Shown here piece after piece: positions 41,639-51,134 of a stretch of 64,000 bases of DNA. The position numbers were made by a program, and so were the translations under genes. This DNA comes from Corynebacterium bouchesdurhonense (GTDB lineage: Bacteria > Actinomycetota > Actinomycetes > Mycobacteriales > Mycobacteriaceae), in NCBI RefSeq assembly GCF_900078305.2, contig NZ_LT546028.1, forward strand, positions 484,948 to 548,947. Direction: 5' to 3'. The first letter of the stretch is position 1. Each line of letters opens with the position of its first letter. A model generated the notes under the pieces. The model saw only the letters and a program-made list of their open reading frames with translations. It had not been told where the DNA came from and made no database searches.

Positions 41639-44274
41639 GGCAGCCGGCCCGGCTCGCGGCGGGTGCGGCGGCCGCCTCCGCGTGCGTCCTCGCCGTCACC
41701 GCGGCCGCGCTGCCGGTCCCGCTCGACCCGTCCCACTCCGACGTCGCGCAGCAGTGGGTTAACCCCAACATCAGGCCGGGGGAAGGCGAGGTGGGGGAGC
41801 TTTCGCTTGTCGACGCCCCCCAGCGCCAACAAAACGGTATGTTTCACGTGAAACTTCACGTGACCAACCGCTCGGATGCGGCCCTCACGGGCCTGGCAGT
41901 GACCCCGCGGCGCGGCCCCGCCACCGGCTCAACTGCGGACCAGCGCGTGGCAGCCGTCGCCCAGGCCAGCGAGTACGCCATAGTGGGGCGCGCGCGCGAG
42001 CTCGAATCGGACTTGGACCCCGGCGAATCCGCCGAGCTCGACCTCGAGGTGGACCCGGGCGAACTGCCCCTGCCAGAGGGCGGGACGTACCCCCTGCTCT
42101 TCGAGCTCACCGACGGCTCCGGCACCACCCTGGACAGCGAGCGCTTCCACGTGGCCGTGCCGGGGCCCGTTCCCGAGGGCGCGCAGCCGACGGGCGTGAC
42201 CGCGCTGTACCCGATCTCGGCGCCGGTGGATATCCTCCCTGGCGAAACGGGCGAAGCACCCGAGAGCCCGCCGCTCGTGCTCGCGTCGGAGCAGCTGGCG
42301 GACCAGCTTGCCCCCGGCGGGCGCCTCGACTCCCTGGTGAGCGCCTACCTGCGCGCCACCGAAGACCCAGCGGTGGGGGAGGCCACCTGCGCGGCGCTCG
42401 ACCCGGCGCTGATCGACACCGTGGACCGTATGGCCCACGGCTACACCGTTGCCGACACCCGCGCCCCGGTGGTGGACGAACCGAAGCGCCTGCGCGACAG
42501 CTGGGGCAGCGCCGGCACGGGCGCCGGGGCGGACCAAGGCCGCGGCGCCGGGGACGCGGCAGCGTGGCTGGAGAAGGTGCGCGCGCTCTCCGCGCGCGGG
42601 TGCACCGTGGCACTGCCGTGGGCGAACACCGACATCAACGCCGTCGCGAGCACCGGTGATCCGTGGCTGATGCGCGAGGCCGTCGAGCGCGGGCCCTTTG
42701 TACTCGGACGCGTTCTGGGCCGCACTGGCACCCAGAACGTGGTTGTGCCCGCCGGCGGATACGCGGCAGCGGAAACGGTCCCGGCGCTCGGCTGGGCAGA
42801 CCACTCGCGCTCCACCATCCCCGCCGAGGGCATGAGCGGCTCCTGGGACCGGGCCGTGGCGGAGGCGGGCAAGACCGGGCCGCAGGGCGGCGGAGACACC
42901 GCGCAGGCGGGCGACGGCCGCAGCGCACTCGACCGCCAGGACCCCGCGGCCCCCGGGTGGGCCGCGGCACCGCAGCCCGCCCAGCCCGTGCGGGTCCTCC
43001 TGCCAGCGGGCACGGTGGACCGTGCCCCGGACCCGGCCCCCGAGACCGACCCGCAAACCGGGGAGCTGAAGTTCAAGACGCCGGCGCAGCGTTTCGCCTG
43101 GCTCGAGCCCGGCATCATGGCCGTGCGCTACCAGGACTCCCTGGCGGCGACGCTGGCACAGGTGGGGGAGCACCCGGAGACCGCCGGCTACGCCGACGAG
43201 CACCTGCGCTACAACTACCGCCTCGACTCCCCGGCGGCCCGGCGCGCGAACGCGGACGCGGCGGTGGAGCTGGCGGTGCGCTCCGGTTGGACCTACCCAA
43301 ACCGGCCGCCGGGCGAGCCGGTGCTGCTCAACCCCCCGGCGTCCTGGGACGCGGAGTCCGCGGCCACGCTCCTTGGCGCCCTGGCTTCCACCATCGCCAC
43401 CGGCGAGGCCCGCCCGGTCACCCTCGCCACCTACATCACCCCTCCTGCCGGCGCCGAGATCCCGCAGGCAACGCGGGTGGGCACGGAGTACGCGGACCCC
43501 GCCGCCTACACCGATGCGGAGCTGCTCTCCGCTACCCAGCAGGCGCGCTTTATCAACGACCTCTCCACACTGCTCGCACCGGACCCCTCGATCGCCCTGA
43601 CCCGCTACGGCTTCACGCTGCCGCTGCGGCGGGACATCCTCTACGCCTTCTCACCCCCGGCCCGCCGCAGCCTGGACGGCTACACCGCGGCCGCGGAGAC
43701 CACCGCGGAACGCCTCAGCGGGTCGCGGGCGACCTTGAGCGAGCTGCGCTCCGCGGTCACCCTCATCCCGCCCGGCAACGTCTACACCCGCACCTCGCCG
43801 TCCAGCCCGCTGCTTATCGTCGCCCGCAACGGCATGCCGCTGCCCGTGGACACCGCCATCGGCTACACCAGCGAAGACGGCGCCACGCTCCACACGCCCG
43901 AGCAGTTGCGCATCCCCGCCCGCGGATCGGTCACCGTCCAGATGACCGCGGACCTGCCGGGCAACTCCAGCAGCACGAACCTCTCGCTCTACCTCGCCGG
44001 CCCGCGGGGCGACGCCATCTCCCGCCCGGTGGAGATCTCCGTGCGCACCCCGAGCCAGGCGGTGCGCGGCTGGATTCTCGTCGCTCTCGGCGCGGTGGGC
44101 CTCGCCCTCATGCTGCTGTACTCCGTCGGCATGCGCCGCAAGCGCGCGGGAACCGGCGCCGGCCGGGACGCGGGGCCGCCGCGGGGCGCGCCGCCGCCGG
44201 GGACCGAACAGCCGCCGCCGAAGCCGCGGCAAAGCCCCCGCAGGCCGAGGGAGCCTGACCAACGGGCCACCTGA
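41635..44274 (+). CDS. Large secreted membrane-anchored protein, DUF6049 (Rv3909-like)
   Basis: An 879-residue envelope protein. The signal sequence is [25 protein letters not shown] long extracytoplasmic part follows with beta-rich NHL-like regions and [20 protein letters not shown], and a central DUF6049 region ([38 protein letters not shown]). A C-terminal membrane helix ([20 protein letters not shown]) and a short basic, Pro-rich tail end it. It overlaps the NUDIX gene by 4 bp and lies directly before murJ, as Rv3909 does before Rv3910. This suggests a role in cell-wall precursor export or assembly. It contains a dispersed motif copy and a parS only 23 bp apart. Confidence 0.85.
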   Translation: MRQPARLAAGAAAASACVLAVTAAALPVPLDPSHSDVAQQWVNPNIRPGEGEVGELSLVDAPQRQQNGMFHVKLHVTNRSDAALTGLAVTPRRGPATGSTADQRVAAVAQASEYAIVGRARELESDLDPGESAELDLEVDPGELPLPEGGTYPLLFELTDGSGTTLDSERFHVAVPGPVPEGAQPTGVTALYPISAPVDILPGETGEAPESPPLVLASEQLADQLAPGGRLDSLVSAYLRATEDPAVGEATCAALDPALIDTVDRMAHGYTVADTRAPVVDEPKRLRDSWGSAGTGAGADQGRGAGDAAAWLEKVRALSARGCTVALPWANTDINAVASTGDPWLMREAVERGPFVLGRVLGRTGTQNVVVPAGGYAAAETVPALGWADHSRSTIPAEGMSGSWDRAVAEAGKTGPQGGGDTAQAGDGRSALDRQDPAAPGWAAAPQPAQPVRVLLPAGTVDRAPDPAPETDPQTGELKFKTPAQRFAWLEPGIMAVRYQDSLAATLAQVGEHPETAGYADEHLRYNYRLDSPAARRANADAAVELAVRSGWTYPNRPPGEPVLLNPPASWDAESAATLLGALASTIATGEARPVTLATYITPPAGAEIPQATRVGTEYADPAAYTDAELLSATQQARFINDLSTLLAPDPSIALTRYGFTLPLRRDILYAFSPPARRSLDGYTAAAETTAERLSGSRATLSELRSAVTLIPPGNVYTRTSPSSPLLIVARNGMPLPVDTAIGYTSEDGATLHTPEQLRIPARGSVTVQMTADLPGNSSSTNLSLYLAGPRGDAISRPVEISVRTPSQAVRGWILVALGAVGLALMLLYSVGMRRKRAGTGAGRDAGPPRGAPPPGTEQPPPKPRQSPRRPREPDQRAT
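41806..41817 (+). repeat. Dispersed motif GCTTGTCGACGC, exact copy
   Basis: Exact 12-mer with long flanks GGGGGAGCTTTC and CCCCC, read as ELSLVDAP near the N-terminus of the DUF6049 protein. It is 23 bp from parS 6. Confidence 0.92.
41841..41854. other. parS: parS site 6
   Basis: Perfect GTTTCACGTGAAAC in the DUF6049 gene, read as FHVK. It is the closest parS to the origin seen in this window, about 16 kb away. Confidence 0.93.
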
Positions 44275-44316
44275 GGCAGCACCGCCACCGCAACACCTTC
44301 GAATGGAGTAAACGAC

Positions 44317-47300
44317 GTGACACAGCCGGACAAGCAGCGCGCTGGCCTGCGCCGCCGCATTGTCGAGCCGGCGCCGCCCGCGCCCGTGCCGGTGCCGCGC
44401 ACCCCCAAGCCCGATGCGGCCCGCGCCGAGGGGGGCAAGCCCGACCGCTCGCTGCTCACCACCAGCCCCAAGGGTGAGACTATCGCGCCGCCGGTCCCGG
44501 CGGAAACCACCGCCACCGGGGCAATGAGCGCCCAGGGCGAGGCCGCCGCGCAGGCCGCGGCCGCCACCGCCGTGGACGCCGCGGGCGGCGGTGCGGGGGC
44601 GGGCCGCCCTGGCGAGGAGGGCACGTCGAACGAGGAGGTGGTGCGCGCCACCGGCTCGATGGCGGTGGCCACGCTGATCTCGCGCATCACCGGCTTCATC
44701 CGCACCGTGCTCATCGGCGCGGCGCTGGGCCCGGCGGTCGCCTCGGCCTTCAACACGGCCAACACGCTGCCCAACCTGATCACGGAGATCGTGCTCGGCT
44801 CTGTGCTCACGGCCCTGGTGGTGCCGGTGCTGGTGCGCGCGGAGAAGGAGGACGCGGACCACGGCGCCGCCTTCATCCGGCGGCTGTTCACCCTCACGCT
44901 GACCCTGATGACGGCCGTGACGCTGCTCGCCGTCGTCGGTGCCCCGCTGCTCGCGGAGCTGATGGTGGACGAGGACTCCAAGGTCAACCTCGTCCAAACC
45001 ACCTCGTTCGCGTACCTGCTGCTGCCCCAGATCTTCTTCTACGGCACATTTTCCCTCTTCATGGCGGTGCTCAACACCAAGGAGCACTTCCGGCCGGGCG
45101 CGTGGGCGCCGGTGGCCAACAACCTGGTCTCCATCGCCGTGCTGGTCGCGTACATGGCGCTGCCGGGGAGCCTGAACCCCGCGGCGCCGGCGTCGATAAG
45201 CAATCCGCACGTGCTCCTGCTCGGCGTCGGCACCACGCTTGGCGTGGTGGTGCAGTGCCTGATCATGCTGCCGGCACTGAAGAAGCTGGGCATCGACCTG
45301 CGGCCGCTGTGGGGCATCGACGAGCGCCTGAAGCAGTTCGGCGGGATGGCCCTGGCGATTATCACGTACGTGGCCATCAGCCAGCTCGGTTACGTGGTCA
45401 CCACCCGCATCGCCGCCAACGCCGATGCCGCCGCGCCCATCATCTACCAGCAGCACTGGATGCTGCTGCAGATGCCGTACGGCATCATCGGCGTCACCCT
45501 GCTCACCGCTATCATGCCGCGATTGTCCCGCAACGCCGCGGACGGCGACGACAAGGCGGTGGTGGATGACCTGACCATGGGCACGAAGCTCACCTTCATC
45601 GCCCTGATACCCATCATCATCTTCATGTCGGCGCTGGGCCCGGACATCGGCCGCGCCCTGTTCGCCTACGGATCCTTCGACCCGGAGGCTGCCGACACCC
45701 TGGGCTTAACCATCGCGTTCTCCGCATTCACCCTGATCCCGTACGCGCTGGTGATGCTGCACCTGCGCGTCTTCTACGCGCGCGAGGAAGCGTGGACGCC
45801 CACCTTCATCATCGCCGGCATCACCGGCACCAAGGTCGTGCTGTCTTACCTCGCCCCAATGGTGGCGGACAGCCCCGAGCACGTAGTGGTGCTCCTGGGC
45901 GCTGCCAACGGCTTCGGCTTCGTTGCCGGCGCGCTCATCGGCGGGCAGCTGCTGCGCCACAAGCTGGGCACACTCGAGGTCCGCTCGGTGCTGCGCACCT
46001 CCGCCTGGGCGATCGGCGCCGGACTGGTGGGCATCGCGCTCACCCTCGGCCTGCGCTGGTTGCTTCGCGACGCCGCCGGGGTGGACCTCGCCCGCGCCCT
46101 GGCGGAGCTGATCGGCGCCCCGTCTCTGGGTCTGCTCATCGAGGTGGCGCTGCTAGGTACCGTCTTCGTGGCCGTGACCGGCCTAGTGCTGTCGCGCTCG
46201 AAGCTGCCGGAGGTGCAGAACCTTGCCGGCGCGCTGGCCCGCATCCCGGGCCTGAACCGCCTGATCAGCCCGGACGAGGAGCTGGCGCTGGACACGGGCG
46301 TGGTTGACCCCCGCGACGTGTCCAACCAGTTCCTCGCCTCCGACACCTTCAACGCCTCCCCGGTGCCGCCGCCCCTGTCCGCCGGCGTGGTGCGCGGGCC
46401 GCGGCTCGTGCCTGGCGCGCTCGTCTCGGACGGGCGCTTCCGCCTCATCCGCGATCACGGCGCCACCACCGGCGCCCGCTTCTGGCAGGCGCGCGAGGTG
46501 GCCACCGGCAGGCCCGTGGCCCTCACCTTCGTGGACACCACCGGCGCCTCCCCGCTCATGCCGGCCAGCCCGCGCGAGGCCGCCATCGAGGCCGCCGGCG
46601 TGGCGCGCAGGACCCGCAAGCTGGCCAAACTCAACCATCCCGCGATCGCCGACAATATCGAGGTGCTGTCCTACCGCTCGGGCGCGCTGATCGTGGCGGA
46701 CTGGGTGGAGGGCACCGCCTTGAAGGCGGTCGCGGAGAGCGGCCAGACGCTGCACACCGAGGCGGTGGCCAACGCGCTCGCCCCGCTCGCCGGGGCGCTC
46801 GCCGCGGCGCACTCGAGCGACGTCCCGGTGGGCCTAGACAACCGCCAGCGCTTGCGCGTGGACACCGACGGCAAGGTGCGCGTGGCGTTCCCCGCGGTGC
46901 TGCCGGAGTCCACCGCCGCCCGCGACGCCTCCGCCTTTGCCTCCGCGCTGGGAGTGCTCACGGCCAACGTGAACTCCCGCGCGCTCGACGAGCTGGTGCA
47001 AAACACCCGCGCGCTGGTTGACGCGGGCGCCATCGAACCGCACGATTTCCGCGACATCCAGGCAGCGCTGCGCCGCGAGGCCAACTTGCCCGGCACCGTC
47101 ACCGCCGCCGCGCCGGCACGCCCCGCGGGCGGTTCGACCATCATCCGCCTCGACCACCTCGAGCCCGCGGAGGAGCCGCGCGAGCCCGCCGAGGTGCGGG
47201 GCGGCTTCGGGGCCCGCCGCTACCGCCCGATCACAGTGGTGGCGCTCACGGCGCTCGCGGTGGCGTCGGTGGTGGCCATCGCCGCGCTGACCACCTACCT

Positions 47301-47853
47301 GGTGGGCTTCATCTCCGGCGACGACACCAGCGGCCCCGTGAACCAGGAGTCCGTGCAGGGCGTCACGCAGACCGCCGGCTCGCAGACCCCAACGTCGCGC
47401 GCGTTGCCCGTGGTCATCGGCCCACTGCAGGCGCAGCTGCTCGTTGCCCCCGATGCCCCCGACACCCCGCCGACCGGGCCCGTCGCGCACGTCGCGGACG
47501 GGGACACCGCCACCACCTTCACCGCCCCGCCCGGCAGCACCCTGCTCCTGCGGCCCCGCTCGGGGGAGTCTTTCGCCCTAGAGCATGTGCTTGTCGACGC
47601 CTCCTCCGCCACGCCCTACCAAGTCCTCGGCCTGCCCGCGGGCGTGGCGGACGACCCAGTCGCCGCCCTCGCGGGGGGCTCGCTGCCCGTCCTCGCGGAG
47701 GGCACCCTCCACGCGGGCCAGAACAACATCGATGCGGCCCCGACCGGCGCGGACGCGGCGCAGGAGATCACGGCGGTGCTCCTGGCGTTCCCGGCAGATG
47801 AGGCGGCCGAGCTGCGGGAGGTCTCAGTAATCGGGTACACGCAACGCGGGTGA
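44317..47853 (+). CDS. murJ: Lipid II flippase MurJ fused to a pseudokinase and an extracytoplasmic domain
   Basis: A 1178-residue protein like M. tuberculosis MviN (Rv3910). Residues 1-105 are disordered. The MurJ/MviN domain (about 106-650) has EVVRATGSMAVATLISRITGFIRTVLIG, NTANTLPNLITEIVLGSVLTALVVPVL and about 14 helices. A protein-kinase-like domain (about 698-925) starts VSDGRFRLIRDHGATTGARFWQAR but lacks recognisable HRD and DFG motifs, so it is a pseudokinase. A helix (ITVVALTALAVASVVAIAAL) leads to a C-terminal extracytoplasmic beta domain (about 1000-1178). In mycobacteria the pseudokinase binds FhaA when phosphorylated by PknB, regulating peptidoglycan synthesis; the same is inferred here. 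Start GTG 44317 follows GGAG. Confidence 0.93.
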   Translation: MTQPDKQRAGLRRRIVEPAPPAPVPVPRTPKPDAARAEGGKPDRSLLTTSPKGETIAPPVPAETTATGAMSAQGEAAAQAAAATAVDAAGGGAGAGRPGEEGTSNEEVVRATGSMAVATLISRITGFIRTVLIGAALGPAVASAFNTANTLPNLITEIVLGSVLTALVVPVLVRAEKEDADHGAAFIRRLFTLTLTLMTAVTLLAVVGAPLLAELMVDEDSKVNLVQTTSFAYLLLPQIFFYGTFSLFMAVLNTKEHFRPGAWAPVANNLVSIAVLVAYMALPGSLNPAAPASISNPHVLLLGVGTTLGVVVQCLIMLPALKKLGIDLRPLWGIDERLKQFGGMALAIITYVAISQLGYVVTTRIAANADAAAPIIYQQHWMLLQMPYGIIGVTLLTAIMPRLSRNAADGDDKAVVDDLTMGTKLTFIALIPIIIFMSALGPDIGRALFAYGSFDPEAADTLGLTIAFSAFTLIPYALVMLHLRVFYAREEAWTPTFIIAGITGTKVVLSYLAPMVADSPEHVVVLLGAANGFGFVAGALIGGQLLRHKLGTLEVRSVLRTSAWAIGAGLVGIALTLGLRWLLRDAAGVDLARALAELIGAPSLGLLIEVALLGTVFVAVTGLVLSRSKLPEVQNLAGALARIPGLNRLISPDEELALDTGVVDPRDVSNQFLASDTFNASPVPPPLSAGVVRGPRLVPGALVSDGRFRLIRDHGATTGARFWQAREVATGRPVALTFVDTTGASPLMPASPREAAIEAAGVARRTRKLAKLNHPAIADNIEVLSYRSGALIVADWVEGTALKAVAESGQTLHTEAVANALAPLAGALAAAHSSDVPVGLDNRQRLRVDTDGKVRVAFPAVLPESTAARDASAFASALGVLTANVNSRALDELVQNTRALVDAGAIEPHDFRDIQAALRREANLPGTVTAAAPARPAGGSTIIRLDHLEPAEEPREPAEVRGGFGARRYRPITVVALTALAVASVVAIAALTTYLVGFISGDDTSGPVNQESVQGVTQTAGSQTPTSRALPVVIGPLQAQLLVAPDAPDTPPTGPVAHVADGDTATTFTAPPGSTLLLRPRSGESFALEHVLVDASSATPYQVLGLPAGVADDPVAALAGGSLPVLAEGTLHAGQNNIDAAPTGADAAQEITAVLLAFPADEAAELREVSVIGYTQRG
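45190..45201 (-). repeat. Dispersed motif, near match (GCTTATCGACGC)
   Basis: One mismatch from GCTTGTCGACGC, on the minus strand. It is read in murJ as ASISNP, in a loop between two helices. Confidence 0.8.
47589..47600 (+). repeat. Dispersed motif GCTTGTCGACGC, exact copy
   Basis: Exact 12-mer read as VLVDAS in the extracytoplasmic domain of the murJ protein. CTCCTCC follows. Confidence 0.9.
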
Positions 47854-47943
47854 GCACTGAAGTGCGCGCCCGAAAGGGGGCAGGGGGGCGCGCGGCGCGG
47901 CAAAGTAAGGGCGAGTAACGCCCGGGGGAGACAAGGGGGAGCA

Positions 47944-48495
47944 ATGCCGCACCGCACCGACCGGCAGCTGGCCGCGGATTACGTGGCGGGGGACACGCGC
48001 GCGTTCACTGTGATCGTGCGCCGCCACCGCCAGCGGATGTACTACGTGGCGCGCAACTACGCGCGCAACGAGCAGGACGCCCAGGACATTGTGCAGGAGG
48101 CGCTGCTGCGGGCGTCGAAAAGCATGCACACCTACCGCGGCGAGGCGAAGCTGAGCACCTGGCTGCACCGCACCGTGATCAACGCCGCGCTGGACCACCA
48201 GCGGCGCCTCGAGCGCGGCGGCGGGGTGATCAGCTACGACGACCACGATGCGGTCTCGCCGGACTCCAATCGGCTGTTGGCGCACGACCCGACCGCTTCC
48301 GTGGAGCAGTTCCTCGCCCTTCGCCAGGCGGTGGCCACGCTGCCTGCGGCGCAGCGCAAGGCGCTCGTGCTTATCGACGTCTACGGCATGAGCGTCGAGG
48401 GCGCCGCCGAGCGCCTGGGCGTGCGGCCCGGAACCGTGAAATCCCGCAGGCACCGAGCCCGCGAGAGCGTCGCGGCGGCGATCGCGGAGGGGTAG
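47944..48495 (+). CDS. sigM: ECF sigma factor SigM
   Basis: A 183-residue extracytoplasmic-function sigma factor. Region 2 reads [48 protein letters not shown]. Region 4 reads [46 protein letters not shown], with a helix-turn-helix. In C. glutamicum and mycobacteria SigM responds to disulfide/oxidative stress and controls thioredoxin genes, which follow here. ATG 47944 has AAGGGGGAG upstream. No anti-sigma gene follows, unlike M. tuberculosis where one lies between sigM and trxB. Confidence 0.92.
   Translation: MPHRTDRQLAADYVAGDTRAFTVIVRRHRQRMYYVARNYARNEQDAQDIVQEALLRASKSMHTYRGEAKLSTWLHRTVINAALDHQRRLERGGGVISYDDHDAVSPDSNRLLAHDPTASVEQFLALRQAVATLPAAQRKALVLIDVYGMSVEGAAERLGVRPGTVKSRRHRARESVAAAIAEG
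48112..48123 (-). repeat. Dispersed motif, near match (GCTTTTCGACGC)
   Basis: One mismatch from GCTTGTCGACGC, on the minus strand. It is read in sigM as RASKSM. Flanks are less conserved, so this could be chance. Confidence 0.5.
48369..48380 (+). repeat. Possible weak copy of the dispersed motif (GCTTATCGACGT)
   Basis: Two mismatches from GCTTGTCGACGC. It encodes LIDVYG in sigM region 4, a segment conserved at the protein level, so coincidence is likely. Confidence 0.3.
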
Positions 48496-48508
48496 TTGCG
48501 CAGGCCGC

Positions 48509-48514
48509 TACACT
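48509..48514 (+). promoter_or_regulatory. -10 element, leaderless, of trxB
   Basis: TACACT, 6 nt before the trxB ATG and without a Shine-Dalgarno. It indicates a promoter for trxB separate from read-through of sigM. Confidence 0.55.
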
Positions 48515-48520
48515 AGCCGC

Positions 48521-49537
48521 ATGACCAACCCAGGCTTTATCACCCTCGGCGGCGGCATCCAGCCGTCCGCCGCAGCCGCCCAGCCCACCACCGCAGCCGC
48601 CCAGGAGGACGACGGCCGCGTGCACGACGTGATCATCGTTGGCTCCGGCCCCTCCGGCTACACCGCCGCCATCTACGCCGCGCGCGCCGAGCTCGCGCCC
48701 CTGGTCTTCGAGGGCTTCGAGTACGGCGGCGAGCTGATGAACACCACTGAGGTGGAGAACTTCCCCGGCTTCGAAAACGGCATCATGGGCCCGGACCTGA
48801 TGGAGGAGATGCGCGCCCAGGCCGAGAAGTTCGGCGCGGACCTGCGCTCCGAACTGGTGGACCGCGTGGACCTTTCCGGGGACGTGAAGAAGGTCTACGT
48901 GGGCGGGGACGAGTACCGCGCCAAGGCCGTCATCCTGGCCACCGGCGCCGCCCCGCGCCACCTGGGGGTGCCGGGCGAGGCCGAGCTGACCGGCCACGGC
49001 GTGTCCACCTGCGCCACCTGCGACGGCTTCTTCTTCAAGGACCACCACATCGCCGTGGTGGGCGGCGGCGACTCCGCCATGGAGGAGGCCACGTTTTTGA
49101 CCAAGTTCGCCTCTAAGGTCACGCTGATCAACCGCAGCCAGCGTTTCCGCGCCTCGAAGATCATGTTTGAGCGGGCGCGCGAGAACGAGAAGATCGAGTT
49201 CCTCACCGACTCGGTGGTGGAGTCCGTGATAGACGGCGGCGGCAAGGTTGCCGGGCTGAACATCCTCAACACGGAGACGGGCGAGCGCAGCGTGCTGGAC
49301 GCCACCGCCATGTTCGTGGCCATCGGGCACGACCCGCGCTCCGGCTTCCTCGAGGGCCAGGTGGCCGTGGACGAGGCCGGTTACGTGCAGGTGGATGAGC
49401 CCAGCACCCGCACCAGCGTGCCGGGTGTGTTCGCGTGCGGCGACCTGGTGGACAAGACGTACCAGCAGGCCATCACCGCCGCGGGCTCCGGCTGCCGCGC
49501 CGCGCTGGATGCCCAGCACTACATCGCTTCGCTCTAG
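48521..49537 (+). CDS. trxB: Thioredoxin reductase
   Basis: A 338-residue FAD/NADPH enzyme reducing thioredoxin. FAD site: [26 protein letters not shown]. Redox pair: [13 protein letters not shown] (CATC). NADPH site: [20 protein letters not shown]-terminal FAD contact: [32 protein letters not shown]. About 36 residues of Ala/Gln-rich sequence precede the FAD domain, an extension not found in E. coli TrxB. The nearby TACACT box suggests a leaderless mRNA. It forms a redox unit with trxA 45 bp downstream. Confidence 0.95.
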   Translation: MTNPGFITLGGGIQPSAAAAQPTTAAAQEDDGRVHDVIIVGSGPSGYTAAIYAARAELAPLVFEGFEYGGELMNTTEVENFPGFENGIMGPDLMEEMRAQAEKFGADLRSELVDRVDLSGDVKKVYVGGDEYRAKAVILATGAAPRHLGVPGEAELTGHGVSTCATCDGFFFKDHHIAVVGGGDSAMEEATFLTKFASKVTLINRSQRFRASKIMFERARENEKIEFLTDSVVESVIDGGGKVAGLNILNTETGERSVLDATAMFVAIGHDPRSGFLEGQVAVDEAGYVQVDEPSTRTSVPGVFACGDLVDKTYQQAITAAGSGCRAALDAQHYIASL

Positions 49538-49582
49538 GGGGGCTAAAGTAGGGGCCGACTATTCGCACACAAAGGAGCATCC

Positions 49583-49906
49583 ATGAGCGCACCAATCGAC
49601 GTCACCCAGGGCACCTTCAAGTCCGAGGTGATCGAGTCCAGCACGCCGGTGCTGGTGGATTTCTGGGCCGAGTGGTGCGGGCCGTGCAAGAAGCTCTCCC
49701 CGCTGCTGGATGAGATCGCCCAGGAGCTGGAGGGCCAGGTGAAGGTGGCCAAGGTGAACGTGGACAACGAGCGCACCCTCGGCGCCATGTTCCAGGTCAT
49801 GTCTATCCCCACCGTGCTGCTGTTCAAGGACGGCAAGAAGGTGGACGAGTTCGTGGGCCTGCGCCCGAAGAACGAGATCCTCCAGCGCGTCCAGGCCCAC
49901 GCCTAA
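49583..49906 (+). CDS. trxA: Thioredoxin
   Basis: A 107-residue cytoplasmic dithiol protein. The active site is VDFWAEWCGPCKKLSPLLDEIA, with the cis-Pro in MSIPTVLLFKDGKKVDEFVG. ATG 49583 follows AAAGGAG by 6 nt. It is reduced by TrxB from the gene before it and corresponds to mycobacterial trxC (Rv3914) by position. Confidence 0.96.
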   Translation: MSAPIDVTQGTFKSEVIESSTPVLVDFWAEWCGPCKKLSPLLDEIAQELEGQVKVAKVNVDNERTLGAMFQVMSIPTVLLFKDGKKVDEFVGLRPKNEILQRVQAHA

Positions 49907-49952
49907 CCTTCTATACTGGATAGATTCCGCGATAACCTTCCTGAAAGGGGGC

Positions 49953-51134
49953 ATGGTGCGAGACACACTCCGCGCCGGTGACTCGAGCCCACGGGTGGCC
50001 GAGGTCCGCATAGCCCTCGCCCGCCTCGGCCTGATCGAGGGTTACGAGGGCAGCGTCGACTACCGCTCCCAGGGGTTTTCGAAGAGCGAGATGCTTTTCG
50101 ACGACACGTTGGCCGACACCCTCCGCGCCTTCCAGCAGTCCCGCGGCATCGTACCCACCGGGGAGATTGACGAGCTGACGCTGCGCGAGCTGCGGGAGGC
50201 TTCATACACCCTCGGCGCCCGCGTGCTGAGCTACCAGCCCAACCAGTGGCTGGTGGGCGACGACGTGGGCCAGCTGCAGAATCAGCTGCACGAGCTGGGC
50301 TTCTACTCCAGCCGGGTGGACGGTCGCTTCGGCCCCCACACCCACGAGGCCCTGGCCAACTTCCAGCTGGACACGGGCCTGGAGGACGACGGGGTGTGCG
50401 GCCCGGACACGCTGCGCGCGCTGAGCCTGCTCGGCCGGCGCATCACCGGCGGCTCCGCCCACGCCATCCGCGAGCGCGAGCACGTGCGCCAGGCCGGCCC
50501 GAACCTGACCGGCAAGCGCGTGGTAATCGACCCGGCGCTCGGCGGCGCGGAGCGCGGGGACGCGGTGCGCGGCCGCTACGGCGAGATCTACGAGGAGGAG
50601 ATCCTCTGGGACCTCGCGCAGCGCGTGGAGGGGCGAATGGTGGCGGCCGGAATGGAGACGATCCTCTCGCGTCCCCGGGGTGACAACCCCTCGGCCAAGG
50701 CGCGGGCGGACCTGGCCAACAGCTTCGACGCGGACGTGGTGATCTCCCTGAAGCTGGACCGCTACCCCAACGACAAGGCCAACGGCGTGGCCACCTTCTA
50801 CTTCGGCTCGGAGCTGGGCACCTCGTCGCTGACCGGGGAGACGCTCTCCGGCTACATCCAGCGCGAGATCGCGGCCCGCACGCCGTTGCGCAACTGCCGC
50901 AACCACGCCCGCACCTGGGAGATGCTGCGCCTGACCAGGATGCCCTCGGTGGAGGTGGTCACGGGCTACGTGTCGAACCCAGAGGACGTGTCGGTGATCA
51001 CCGACCCAGACCAGCGCGACGCGATAGCGGAGGCCATCGTGGTGGCGGTGAAGCGCCTCTACCTCATGGACATGGACGACCAGCCAACCGGCACCTACAA
51101 GTTCACCGACCTCCTGGCCCAGGAACGCGCCTAG
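49953..51134 (+). CDS. cwlM: CwlM-like protein: two peptidoglycan-binding domains and a degenerate amidase domain
   Basis: A 393-residue protein without a signal peptide, so cytoplasmic. Two PG-binding-1 repeats (about 1-75, and 90-160 with LQNQLHELGFYSSRVDGRFGPHTHEALANFQ) precede an N-acetylmuramoyl-L-alanine amidase_3 domain. The zinc-binding site looks broken. The first His motif, normally DPGHGG, is IDPALGGAERG; the second, normally SIHxNA, is VVISLKLDRYPN. The Glu positions (YEEEILWDLA, PSVEVVTGYVSNPEDV) remain. In mycobacteria CwlM acts in the cytoplasm as a PknB-phosphorylated activator of MurA. A regulatory, non-hydrolytic role is the best reading here. The start is ATG 49953 or GTG 49956. 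Confidence 0.88.
   Translation: MVRDTLRAGDSSPRVAEVRIALARLGLIEGYEGSVDYRSQGFSKSEMLFDDTLADTLRAFQQSRGIVPTGEIDELTLRELREASYTLGARVLSYQPNQWLVGDDVGQLQNQLHELGFYSSRVDGRFGPHTHEALANFQLDTGLEDDGVCGPDTLRALSLLGRRITGGSAHAIREREHVRQAGPNLTGKRVVIDPALGGAERGDAVRGRYGEIYEEEILWDLAQRVEGRMVAAGMETILSRPRGDNPSAKARADLANSFDADVVISLKLDRYPNDKANGVATFYFGSELGTSSLTGETLSGYIQREIAARTPLRNCRNHARTWEMLRLTRMPSVEVVTGYVSNPEDVSVITDPDQRDAIAEAIVVAVKRLYLMDMDDQPTGTYKFTDLLAQERA

Noticed and set aside
43651..45456. 601-codon open frame on the minus strand across DUF6049 and murJ
   Set aside because: Spans a junction of two real genes and has Arg/His/Gln-rich sequence without domains.
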